A stretch of 15,117 nucleotides of DNA, taken from contig CAVFFZ010000026.1 of assembly GCA_963621995.1 (NCBI GenBank), positions 1 through 15,117 of the forward strand. The letters run 5' to 3'. A program made the position numbers and the translations under genes. The notes under the pieces were generated by a model. It searched no databases, was not told the DNA's origin, and saw only the letters and a program-made list of their open reading frames with translations. The stretch is from UMGS1663 sp963621995. Its GTDB lineage: Bacteria > Bacillota > Clostridia > TANB77 > CAG-508. Every line of letters starts with the position of its first letter. Position 1 is the stretch's first letter. This document shows, piece by piece, positions 1-6,304 of the stretch.

Positions 1-9
1 GTTTTTTAA

Positions 10-86
10 TGGTAGCGAAGATGTGATTCGAACACATGACCTGCCGGGTATGAACCGGATGCTCTAGCCAACTGAGCTACTTCGCC
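10..86 (-). tRNA. tRNA-Met (anticodon CAT)
   Basis: A complete cloverleaf can be read on the minus strand. The acceptor stem pairs GGCGAAG with CTTCGCT (one G-U pair), the D arm is GCTC/GAGC, the anticodon loop is TTCATAC, the T arm is ATGTG/CACAT with loop TTCGAAT, and the discriminator is A followed by an encoded CCA. The CAT anticodon sits at plus-strand 50-52. CAT can be elongator Met, initiator Met or lysidine-modified Ile. The ordinary first base pair and body favour elongator Met, but this is not proven. One mismatch (U-C) closes the outer anticodon stem. It has its own promoter just upstream. Confidence 0.96.
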
Positions 87-108
87 ATATCTAAATAAGA
101 CAAGTATT

Positions 109-137
109 ATTATAATAGTAAATTAAACATTTGTCAA
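109..137 (-). promoter_or_regulatory. Sigma-A promoter of the tRNA-Met gene
   Basis: On the minus strand a perfect TTGACA (132-137) is followed after exactly 17 bases by a perfect TATAAT (109-114). Transcription should begin near 102, about 16 bases before the mature tRNA 5' end. Confidence 0.9.
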
Positions 138-175
138 GAAAAAAAGAACAATTTTTTAAAATTGTTCTTTTTTTT
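138..175 (-). terminator. Rho-independent terminator (bidirectional in form)
   Basis: A 15-bp perfect inverted repeat (141-155 with 158-172, two-base loop) is flanked by A and T runs on both sides. It sits downstream of the unknown gene ending at 217 and just upstream of the tRNA promoter, so it most likely ends minus-strand transcripts from that gene. Confidence 0.85.
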
Positions 176-216
176 GCAAATTACTTTTAAAACTTACCTA
201 TTGTCCTTTTTATATA

Positions 217-585
217 TTATCTTTCATTATCAAAGCCTTTAATTAATGATATATTTCTATCAGTATTTGTAGTTTTATTGATAATTGGATTTATAACATT
301 AGCTTTAGGGTCTGGGGCTTTTTTAGATGTTGTTTTAGTTGTATTCTTCTTTTTTGGTTGACTAGGTATGCCAATACTTGATTCATACTCTGTGGCTAAT
401 TTATTAATTTTTTTCTCACTTTCTTTTAATGCTTGAACTGTTTCATAATCAGAAGTTTCATAATCGTCAAGAGAATCTCTAGAAAATTCTTCAGTTTTTC
501 CCACCAAAATAGAAAGGCAGCTTTTTGCATCTTCCTTTATTCTAAATAATATATTGTTTGAATTATCTTTTACAATAGCTTTCAT
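217..585 (-). CDS. Unknown small hydrophilic protein with a lysine-rich linker
   Basis: I do not recognise this 122-residue protein. The N-terminal half (about 1-70) is acidic and predicted helical, with a repeated DYETSDYET segment near residue 40 and a helical KESEKKINKL stretch. Residues 77-95 form a Lys/Thr-rich basic linker, followed by an Asn/Ile-rich tail. There is no signal peptide or membrane segment. The gene looks real: it has an intact frame, a strong Shine-Dalgarno upstream and a terminator downstream. The Shine-Dalgarno (618-626) lies 32 bases from the ATG, but a perfect hairpin in between would bring it to 8 bases; an in-frame TAA in that gap rules out a start nearer the Shine-Dalgarno. 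The function is unknown, and mRNA structure may control translation. Confidence 0.7.
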   Translation of the reverse strand: MKAIVKDNSNNILFRIKEDAKSCLSILVGKTEEFSRDSLDDYETSDYETVQALKESEKKINKLATEYESSIGIPSQPKKKNTTKTTSKKAPDPKANVINPIINKTTNTDRNISLIKGFDNER

Positions 586-626
586 CTTTGTTACTTAGCT
601 TTAATACTAAGTAATACACCTCCTTT
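586..626 (-). promoter_or_regulatory. Shine-Dalgarno to start-codon bridging hairpin
   Basis: Reading the minus strand, AAAGGAGGT (626-618) is followed by three bases, then TTACTTAG (614-607), an eight-base loop, CTAAGTAA (598-591), five bases and the ATG (585). The arms are a perfect 8-bp inverted repeat. Linear Shine-Dalgarno to AUG spacing is 32 bases; with the hairpin folded it becomes 8, the normal distance. No other usable start lies within reach of the Shine-Dalgarno. Confidence 0.65.
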
Positions 627-646
627 AGGTTCTCTTTTAACATAAT

Positions 647-660
647 ATTATATTACCACA
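647..660 (-). promoter_or_regulatory. Possible -10 element of the gene ending at 217
   Basis: A TATAAT (652-647 on the minus strand) lies about 20 bases upstream of the Shine-Dalgarno. No good -35 is seen at 17 bases; a TTGATT occurs about 20 bases upstream. This is a weak call. Confidence 0.35.
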
Positions 661-765
661 AATCAAAGTAAAAATCAATATTTTTAACATAAAAAATAGG
701 ATAAATATGTAAACTCGGCTCTATTCAATAGAATTTTATAAATATTATTAAAAATTTGTTAATGT

Positions 766-794
766 AAAAAGAAGAGATTAATTAACTCTTCTTT
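766..794 (-). terminator. Terminator overlapping the stop codon of the 778-1014 gene
   Basis: AAAGAAGAG (768-776) and CTCTTCTTT (786-794) form a 9-bp stem whose loop contains the TAA stop codon of the upstream gene. On the minus strand it runs into a short T-rich tail. It is stable enough for a terminator, but the U-tract is short. Confidence 0.6.
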
Positions 795-1014
795 CAACTC
801 TGGAATCTTTTTCATTTAGTTTTTCAAATTCCTTGCATTTAATCTTATATTCTAAGGCTTGTGTTAAATACCTATAATACATATAGCCTTGCTCATATTG
901 AGACACAGGATTGAAAGCATTATCAGTTAAATTTGGATCAAAGCCTTCATAAGGGGGAAATGGCGAATAACCATAAAAACCACCAAAGTTATTAAAATCT
1001 GTATTTTTTTCCAT
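778..1014 (-). CDS. Unknown small Tyr/Phe/Asn-rich protein, possibly a spore protein
   Basis: This 78-residue protein is not recognised. The first 45 residues are rich in Phe, Tyr, Gly, Pro and Asn (NNFGGFYGYSPFPPYEGF, YEQGYMYYRYL), a composition seen in several spore-coat and spore-surface proteins. The last 30 residues are charged and probably helical (EYKIKCKEFEKLNEKDS). The start is supported by GAGGT 8 bases upstream. A sequence close to the sigma-E consensus lies directly upstream, and the neighbouring gene is ylbJ, itself a sporulation gene. A mother-cell sporulation role is therefore a reasonable inference, but no family match is claimed. Confidence 0.65.
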   Translation of the reverse strand: MEKNTDFNNFGGFYGYSPFPPYEGFDPNLTDNAFNPVSQYEQGYMYYRYLTQALEYKIKCKEFEKLNEKDSRVERRVN

Positions 1015-1038
1015 TAATATTACCTCGCTTTTTATTTA

Positions 1039-1067
1039 AGTATATGAAATTGAACAATAAAATATAA
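1039..1067 (-). promoter_or_regulatory. Sigma-E-like sporulation promoter
   Basis: On the minus strand TTATATT (1067-1061) is followed after 14 bases by CATATACT (1046-1039). This is close to the Bacillus sigma-E pattern of an ATA-containing -35, a spacer of about 14 and CATACANT. It would start transcription near 1032, just before the GAGGT ribosome binding site, leaving a short leader. Confidence 0.45.
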
Positions 1068-1074
1068 CCAAACA

Positions 1075-2157
1075 TTATAAATTTAAGTTAAAAATAGGAC
1101 AATAAGTAATAAATAAAAAAGTATATAAAGCAGCAAATAAACCATGTAAAAGTTTTCCTACAATATAAGGTTTTATAGATATATTTGATTTAGCAATTAT
1201 ACTATACACTTGTAATAATATAGAAATTCCAGCAAAACCTAATAAAAAGCTAGTTAGTATAATATTAATTGATATATTTTTACATGGAATTGTAGAAATG
1301 CTCATAACTCCATTTGTTAATTCTAAAATTCCAGATATAAATGAAGTACAGAAATTAAAATCTTGTATACCAAATAGTTTAAAAATAGGAAATATAATAT
1401 GTGCTAATAATTCTATAATATTACTATTTTTTAAGATAGAAAGTATAACACTAAATAAGACAACAAATCCACCTATCATTACAACAGTTGATATAGATGA
1501 TGTTATACTTTTACCTAATACTTCGCCTAGATTTGAAAAATTTACTAATTGTTTATTATTATTAATATTAATTTTTAAATTAGAAAAATTTGAACTTCTA
1601 TTCTTTTTCCAAAATCTAAATAAAATTCCTACACTAATACATGCTAGTATATGCGTTAATAAAAGTAAAAATCCAATTAAAGTATTTCCAAATAAACTAA
1701 CTCCCACGGTACCTAATATAAAAAGAGGACCAGAATTATTTGTAAAGGCAAGTAGACGTTCAGATTCAATATCTGTTAAAAGTCCTTGTTCTTTTAAGTT
1801 ACATACTATTTTTGCACCAGTAGGGTATCCACTAATTATGCCCATTAAAAGAGCGTAACTTCCAACTCCAGGAACATTAAAAATAGGTTGCATAATATGG
1901 TTTAGTAATTTACCAAGTTTATTTACGACATTTGTGTAACCTAAAAGTTCTGTTGCAATAAAAAATGGGAGTAACGATGGAACTACGTTATTTGCCCATA
2001 GAACAAGACCATTTTTAGCTGCAGTTAAATTACTTTTAGAAAATATAACTAAACAAATAGTAAATAAACAAAAAATTGTGGGCAGAATATATTTTTTTAC
2101 GGAAATAAATAAAAATTTTGTATTTACTTTACTAGAATTAGATTTAATATTTTGCAT
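1075..2157 (-). CDS. ylbJ: Sporulation integral membrane protein YlbJ
   Basis: A 360-residue polytopic membrane protein of the nucleoside-recognition (Gate) domain type. An N-terminal hydrophobic helix (about 23-40) is followed by the family-typical region WANNVVPSLLPFF (54-66), then SGYPTGAKI (109-117) and a LAFTNNSGPLFILG segment, with several more membrane helices to the C-terminus. In Bacillus, ylbJ belongs to the sigma-E regulon and is needed for heat-resistant spores; that is family knowledge. Length and motifs look complete. The start has GAGGT six bases upstream. It ends 60 bases before the small gene at 1014, and a separate sigma-E-like promoter in that gap suggests the two genes need not share one transcript. 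This gene is the best evidence that the organism sporulates. Confidence 0.88.
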   Translation of the reverse strand: MQNIKSNSSKVNTKFLFISVKKYILPTIFCLFTICLVIFSKSNLTAAKNGLVLWANNVVPSLLPFFIATELLGYTNVVNKLGKLLNHIMQPIFNVPGVGSYALLMGIISGYPTGAKIVCNLKEQGLLTDIESERLLAFTNNSGPLFILGTVGVSLFGNTLIGFLLLLTHILACISVGILFRFWKKNRSSNFSNLKININNNKQLVNFSNLGEVLGKSITSSISTVVMIGGFVVLFSVILSILKNSNIIELLAHIIFPIFKLFGIQDFNFCTSFISGILELTNGVMSISTIPCKNISINIILTSFLLGFAGISILLQVYSIIAKSNISIKPYIVGKLLHGLFAALYTFLFITYCPIFNLNL

Positions 2158-2173
2158 AGAATTACCTCATTTA

Positions 2174-2201
2174 AATATATGCTAATAAAAAATAGATATG
2201 T
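2174..2201 (-). promoter_or_regulatory. Possible sigma-E promoter of ylbJ
   Basis: On the minus strand ACATATC (2201-2195), a 13-base spacer and CATATATT (2181-2174) resemble a sigma-E promoter. The expected start (about 2167) falls at the edge of the Shine-Dalgarno (2168-2164), which is uncomfortably close, so confidence is low. Confidence 0.3.
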
Positions 2202-2260
2202 AGGAAAGTAAAAAATTATGTAAAAAGTTATAACTAAAATCGTTTAAAAATCTAGTATTT

Positions 2261-3118
2261 ATGGAAAGTATTGACAGTAAAAAAATTAAGTGTGTAAATG
2301 TTAGAAACAATAAAATTTATACACTATATTTTTTTGTGCAGAAAGAAGAAATTATGGAATTATTAAAATTAAATGAATTAACAAAGAAAAAATTAGATGA
2401 AACATACGTTGTTGTATATGCAATAAAAAATGAAGTAAATATAAAAAAGGCTGATATTATTGAAAAAAATGATATTTACACTTTAATAGGAATTGACATT
2501 AAAGGAACCCGACACATATTGAATATTTACGCAGATAGAATTACCAACAATCACTTTTGGCTTGACGTTTTTGAAGGTATAAAAAGACGTGGAGTAAAAA
2601 AATATATTGTTTCTATCTGTAGATGATAATAAGAATATGAAAAGGACTGCAAAAATAGCATTTCCGAACATAACATTTACAGATTCATTAACATCTATTT
2701 ACCCAAAATTTTATAAATATATTTCAGAGAGTTCTTCAAAGAATATTGCAGGGGAAATTAAAGATTTATATGTTCAAAAAAACACTTGAAGATTGCAAAA
2801 AAAGTCTTTAAAGTTTTTACAGAAAAGTACAATAATGTGATACATCAACATCTAATAAAGAAATACTTAAATAATATCGAAAATACATATAAGTATAGTC
2901 AGAATATCAGAAATCTTTTATTTAAACATTCGGCTAATGTTCAATATTATGACAAAATAAGGGACAATACAACATATATAAATAGTTTTGACTATTTATT
3001 CAATGAATTAGATGATAACAAATGTAAATATTTTGGATATACTTCTTTTCAAAAGAAAGAATGGAGTTTAATTTTAAATGATTTGATTCAAATATATCCA
3101 GATATTGAACTTATATAG
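2261..3118 (+). pseudogene. IS256/mutator-type transposase, C-terminal half, frameshifted
   Basis: The first segment (2261-2626) ends with the pattern IYTLIGIDIKGTRHIL, then FWLDVFEGIKRRGVK. This parallels the IS256-family core (GIDLEG..DVLG..., FWL.VL..LKNRGV). The match continues in another frame with SVDDNKNMKR (about 2610-2780) and in a third with the tail KVFTEKYNNVIHQHLIKKYL to the stop at 3118. At least three single-base shifts are needed: near 2615, in the A-run near 2777, and near 2808. The usual start and N-terminal DNA-binding part are absent. The position of the TTN.IE motif holding the catalytic Glu reads HSANVQ, so this subfamily or copy also lacks the usual acidic residue. No Shine-Dalgarno precedes the first ATG. 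It is a decayed insertion-sequence fragment. Confidence 0.7.
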
Positions 3119-3590
3119 AAGGAGCAAAAACGGGCGAGAAAAAAACAAAAACAAGGAAATAAAGATGTTAAGGATTTAATAATTGATGAAGCAGTAAAAC
3201 AATTTAAAGAAGGAAAAATAAAGAATAGTCTTGATGCAACAAACTTCTTAGATGGTCTATTACAACCATTAATGCAAAAATTATTAGATACAGAATTAGA
3301 TAATAATTTAGAATATAACAAATATGAGAATGAAAAATCAAAAAATTTTCGTAATGGACATTGTGAGGTCAAAACAGTAAAAACAGAATATGGAAATATA
3401 GAAATAAAAACACCAAGAGACAGAAATGCAACTTTCGAGCCAGTAATTATTGAAAAAGGACAAACAAGACTTACAGGCTTTGAAGATAAATGAATATCAC
3501 TTTATGCAATATTTAGAGCCTTTATTTGAGTTGCCAGATGAGATAGGAAAATGTACCAATAAGTATTTTTTTAATAATGTTAAAAAATAA
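3119..3590 (+). pseudogene. IS256-family transposase, N-terminal part, internally deleted and broken
   Basis: From about 3134 the frame reads ARKKQKQGNKDVKDL, then LDATNFLDGLLQPLMQKLLD, ENEKSKNFRNGHC, KTVKTEYGNIEIKTPRDRN and FEPVIIEKGQ, a clear IS256-family N-terminus. The expected start codon is gone: GAAGGAG at 3118-3124 is followed by CGGGCG where ATGGCG is expected. TGA at 3491-3493 interrupts FEDK*ISLYA, where the family normally continues EDKIISLYA. Soon after, another frame (3504-3590) reads LEPLFELPDEIGK, like the family's late 'LPDEIRK.IYTTN' region, so the catalytic core has been deleted. The order is odd, because a C-terminal half of another copy lies immediately upstream: two remnants lie head to tail. 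Confidence 0.7.
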
Positions 3591-3658
3591 GAGTACAAAT
3601 TATATACTGTCACATTGTGGAAGATAAAATCATATTATGTAGTGTGAGGTGAATAAAA

Positions 3659-4084
3659 GTGGATTGGTTTGAAAGTTTAAATCCAGTGATTCAGGCATTA
3701 CTTGCTTGTACGTTTACTTGGGGAGTAACAGCATTAGGAGCCTTAGTCGTTTGCTTTTTTAAAGAAATGAATAAAAAAGTATTAAATACAATTTTAGGCT
3801 TTAGCGCAGGAGTTATGATTGCAGCAGCTTTTTGGTCTTTAATTGCGCCTTCAATTGAATTATCTGCAGAATTAGGATACATAGAGTGGATTTTGCCTGC
3901 AGTAGGTTTTATAATAGGAGGACTATTTGTATTATTTTCTGATAAATTTTTAGATAAGGCCCTAAAAAGTAAAGACAATTTAAGAAGCAAATCGTCTTTA
4001 AAAAGATGTATTCTTTTAATATCAGCTATAACTATACACAATATTCCAGAAGGTAGATTTCAAAGTAGACAGTATGTAAGATAA
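3659..4084 (+). pseudogene. ZIP-family divalent metal transporter, 3'-truncated
   Basis: The 141-residue product begins like a GufA/ZupT-type ZIP transporter. It has membrane helices at about 10-33, 45-63 and 78-95, the FSAGVMIAAAFWSLIAPSIE motif, a charged loop (98-115), then AITIHNIPEG (123-132). The HNxPEG motif in the fourth helix is the metal-binding signature. Full-length members run about 250-280 residues with four more helices. Here the frame leaves the family right after HNIPEG and stops after RFQSRQYVR, so half of the transporter, including the second metal motif, is missing. The GTG start has AGGTGA about eight bases upstream. It lies between transposase debris and another broken gene, so a deletion or insertion event is the likely cause. 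Function is very unlikely. Confidence 0.75.
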
Positions 4085-4111
4085 AACAATTTGAATTTGA
4101 TATAAAAATTT

Positions 4112-4149
4112 AAATTTCAGAGTTTGAAAAAATTTTGAAATTTATTTTT
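4112..4149 (+). terminator. Weak inverted repeat, possible terminator
   Basis: AAATTTCA and TGAAATTT (first arm 4112-4119, second arm ending near 4143) form an 8-bp A+T-only stem with a loop of about 16 bases, followed by TTTTTA. It lies downstream of the truncated ZIP frame. It has low stability and is tentative. Confidence 0.25.
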
Positions 4150-4154
4150 AACTA

Positions 4155-4183
4155 TTGACAAAAACAAATGTTTTACGTAAAAT
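4155..4183 (+). promoter_or_regulatory. Sigma-A promoter upstream of the histidine phosphatase
   Basis: A perfect TTGACA (4155-4160), a 17-base spacer and TAAAAT (4178-4183) give a strong promoter. The start would be near 4190. It would transcribe the broken small gene and the histidine phosphatase at 4384 after a leader of about 190 bases. Confidence 0.6.
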
Positions 4184-4187
4184 ATAA

Positions 4188-4363
4188 TTGGATTTAATTA
4201 TATCAGTTAGAGGTACGCAATTTAGAATATTGGAAAATAAATTGATAAAAGAATATCTAATAAAGCGATATAACATTAATGTTAAAAGCTTCAAAAATCG
4301 TGGTGGTGGAACACATATTTTGAAGAAGATATAGATAAGGTTATAAATGATATGTTACAATAA
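4188..4363 (+). pseudogene. Broken small unknown gene
   Basis: One frame (4188-4334) reads IISVRGTQFRILENKLIKEY followed by NINVKSFKNRGGGTHI. After a single-base shift near 4320 another frame continues FEEDIDKVINDMLQ to TAA at 4361-4363. Both pieces look like genuine coding sequence and join smoothly. I do not recognise the family. The frame opens only at a TTG immediately after the -10 element and lacks a Shine-Dalgarno, so the original N-terminus is probably lost. It may be co-transcribed with the next gene, whose Shine-Dalgarno begins about 5 bases after its stop. Confidence 0.45.
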
Positions 4364-4383
4364 GAACTAGGAGGTTTAATAAA

Positions 4384-5013
4384 GTGGATGATACAATAGT
4401 ATATTTAATTAGACATGCTGAAACGTTTGATGAGAATGGTATTAGAAATACTAATGAAGATTCTCAAATAATTAATGAAAAAGAAATATTATCAGTAGAA
4501 GGAGAAGAACAAGCAAAAAAATTAAGTGAAAATACTGAATTAAAAAATTTAGATATTATATGGTCAAGTAGTTATACTAGAGCTAAAGCAACAGCGAAAT
4601 ATATTGCAAATGTAAATAATTTACCTTTTAATTTAGATAACGATTTAAGTGAAAGAAAATTAGGAAATTTAAAGGAATTGGGGGAATTTATGAAGGATAA
4701 AAGTACGAGAGATCCTTCACAAGAACAATTATTAGATAGAACATTTAGAACATCCGATGGAGAAAGTGCAGAACAAACTAGAGATAGGATGAATAAATTT
4801 TTTGACAGAATACTTAAAGAATATAAGGGAAAAAGAATTGCAGTAGTTAGTCATGGAGGATCAATAAAGTTTTTTTTATTAAATTGGTGTACAGTAAATG
4901 AGAATGTTAAACTTGTGTATAACAAAAATACAATTTTAAATATAAAATCGCCATGTTTGTTAAAGTTGACCTTTAGAAAAAATGAATTGATTAATTTAGA
5001 ACAAATAGATTAA
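4384..5013 (+). CDS. Histidine phosphatase superfamily protein (phosphoglycerate-mutase-like)
   Basis: The 209-residue protein has the complete catalytic set of the superfamily: LIRHAET near the N-terminus (R10, phospho-acceptor H11), a second arginine in SSSYTRAKATA (R66), an acid in LSERKLG (E90), and VVSHGGS (H157). These enzymes remove phosphate from small metabolites or sugars through a phosphohistidine; the substrate cannot be told from sequence. The insert between E90 and the SHGG motif (about 105-130) carries a DGESAEQTRDRM segment typical of the CobC/PhoE/GpmB-like branch. The GTG start is supported by AGGAGG nine bases upstream. A strong terminator follows, so it is transcribed separately from the radical SAM operon downstream, although a dephosphorylating helper role for that pathway is possible. 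Confidence 0.88.
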   Translation: MDDTIVYLIRHAETFDENGIRNTNEDSQIINEKEILSVEGEEQAKKLSENTELKNLDIIWSSSYTRAKATAKYIANVNNLPFNLDNDLSERKLGNLKELGEFMKDKSTRDPSQEQLLDRTFRTSDGESAEQTRDRMNKFFDRILKEYKGKRIAVVSHGGSIKFFLLNWCTVNENVKLVYNKNTILNIKSPCLLKLTFRKNELINLEQID

Positions 5014-5017
5014 TTAG

Positions 5018-5065
5018 AAGCCATAAAATGAATTTTATTATAAGTTCGTTTTATGGCTTTTATTT
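5018..5065 (+). terminator. Strong rho-independent terminator
   Basis: AAGCCATAAAA (5018-5028) pairs with TTTTATGGCTT (5049-5059). The stem can extend inward through a G-U pair and GAA/TTC to about 17-19 bp, and is followed by TTTTATTT. It ends the histidine phosphatase transcript. Confidence 0.9.
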
Positions 5066-5107
5066 AAAATTGATGTAATTATATATATTTATGGCAATTT
5101 TAAAAGC

Positions 5108-5136
5108 AAATTGTAAAATTTAAATTGACACAATTT
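5108..5136 (+). promoter_or_regulatory. Possible operator overlapping the operon -35
   Basis: AAATTGT (5108-5114) and ACAATTT (5130-5136) form a perfect 7-bp inverted repeat, spacer 15, whose right arm overlaps the -35 hexamer. This is a plausible repressor site, but such A+T-rich repeats also arise by chance here. Confidence 0.3.
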
Positions 5137-5153
5137 ACATAAAATGGTATAAT
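5125..5153 (+). promoter_or_regulatory. Sigma-A promoter of the radical SAM operon
   Basis: A perfect TTGACA (5125-5130), a 17-base spacer and a perfect TATAAT (5148-5153). The start is expected near 5160, leaving a leader of about 20 bases that carries TGGAGGT (5165-5171). This leaves no room for a riboswitch, so control, if any, must be at initiation. Confidence 0.9.
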
Positions 5154-5179
5154 TTTGTTGGAAATGGAGGTATTTTTAT

Positions 5180-6292
5180 ATGATAAAAAATATAGGGTGG
5201 ACATTAGGAAATGACTGTCCTTGTAAGTGTAAACATTGCTATTCTTTTTCAGTTAGACAAAAAGGACAAAATTTAACAAAAGAAATTGTTGACAAAGTTA
5301 TAGAACAAATCGAAAAATTAAATGTAGAAACAGTTAATTTAGGTGGTAATGAACCAATTTTTACAAATGGTTTAGATGTTAAAAAAAGTATGTTACCATA
5401 TATATTAAAAGAACTAAATAAAAGAAATATAAAGGTGGGTATAACTACTGCTGGGATAAGTCTTATTACATTAAAAAATGTTTATCCAGAATGCTTAGAA
5501 CTATTAAATGATGTAGATATTAGCTTTGATTCACCTTATGAGAAAGAACATAATGAAAATAGAGGTGGAGATGTTTATAAATATGCTATTCAAGCTTTAG
5601 AAATTTGTAAAAAATATAATATTGAATCAGGAATCATAATGTGTGCAATGAATTGGAATTTTACAAAAGATAGAATTGATGCATTATTAGAAATTGCAAA
5701 AAAATATGATTCTAATATAAGATTTAATTTACTTAAACCAATACAATTGCAACATTTTAAACTTGTACCTTCAAAAGAACAGGTGTTAGAAAATTATAAA
5801 TATTTATTTGAAAAATGTGATACTGTTGAATTGAGTGAACCAACTTTATCAGGATTAACACAAAACAACAAAGTTGAAGGATGTGCTTGTGGAATTTATT
5901 CAATGAGAATAAATTCTATAACTCCAGATGAAAAAATACCTGTATCTCCATGTGTATATATGCATGATTATAGAGTTGGTGATTTATTAAAGGATGATAT
6001 TTTGGAGATTGTAAATTCAGAGCAATTTAAAGCGTTTAAAACAAGAAAAGAAAATTACAAAAAAATTGAAGGATGTAATGCTTGTGACAAAGCTGAAATA
6101 TGTAGAGGTGGCTGTTTTGCAATGGCTTATACATATAAAAAATGTGAAACAGGTGAAAAAGATCTATATGCAAGAGATCCATTTTGCTTTAAAGATACAG
6201 AAGTTGATAAAAAAATTGATTATAAAAAAAGTAGTAAACAATTAGTACATGAAAATTATTTATGTACTTGGATAGGAAAACCAAAAAAATAA
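5180..6292 (+). CDS. Radical SAM enzyme with SPASM-type C-terminal domain
   Basis: The 370-residue protein starts almost directly with the cluster motif CPCKCKHC, giving the CX3CX2C ligands C13, C17 and C20 for the SAM-binding [4Fe-4S] cluster. GGNEP (55-59) is a variant of the usual GGEP SAM-binding motif, and DISFDSP (about 112-118) lies in the barrel. The C-terminal third is Cys-rich: C235, C237, C258, C299, C302, C308, C312, C322, C336 and C362. The CNACDKAEICRGGC block (299-312) is typical of SPASM/twitch auxiliary-cluster domains. Such enzymes modify peptides or small molecules; no precursor peptide is visible nearby, so the substrate is open. It is first in the operon, with the next gene starting 12 bases after its stop. 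Start: ATG with TGGAGGT eight bases upstream. Confidence 0.88.
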   Translation: MIKNIGWTLGNDCPCKCKHCYSFSVRQKGQNLTKEIVDKVIEQIEKLNVETVNLGGNEPIFTNGLDVKKSMLPYILKELNKRNIKVGITTAGISLITLKNVYPECLELLNDVDISFDSPYEKEHNENRGGDVYKYAIQALEICKKYNIESGIIMCAMNWNFTKDRIDALLEIAKKYDSNIRFNLLKPIQLQHFKLVPSKEQVLENYKYLFEKCDTVELSEPTLSGLTQNNKVEGCACGIYSMRINSITPDEKIPVSPCVYMHDYRVGDLLKDDILEIVNSEQFKAFKTRKENYKKIEGCNACDKAEICRGGCFAMAYTYKKCETGEKDLYARDPFCFKDTEVDKKIDYKKSSKQLVHENYLCTWIGKPKK

Positions 6293-6304
6293 AGGAGAGT
6301 TAAT

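Noticed and set aside
1298..1858. A long plus-strand open frame opposite ylbJ
   Set aside because: It is antisense to a clear membrane protein, lacks a ribosome binding site and has shadow-type composition.
3088..3372. A minus-strand open frame over the transposase junction
   Set aside because: The plus-strand frame matches the IS256 family; the other strand is a shadow.
3691..4041. A minus-strand open frame opposite the ZIP gene
   Set aside because: It mirrors the recognised transporter frame and has no Shine-Dalgarno or family resemblance.
5154..5179. A cobalamin or SAM riboswitch before the radical SAM operon
   Set aside because: The leader from the consensus promoter is only about 20 bases, too short for any such structure.
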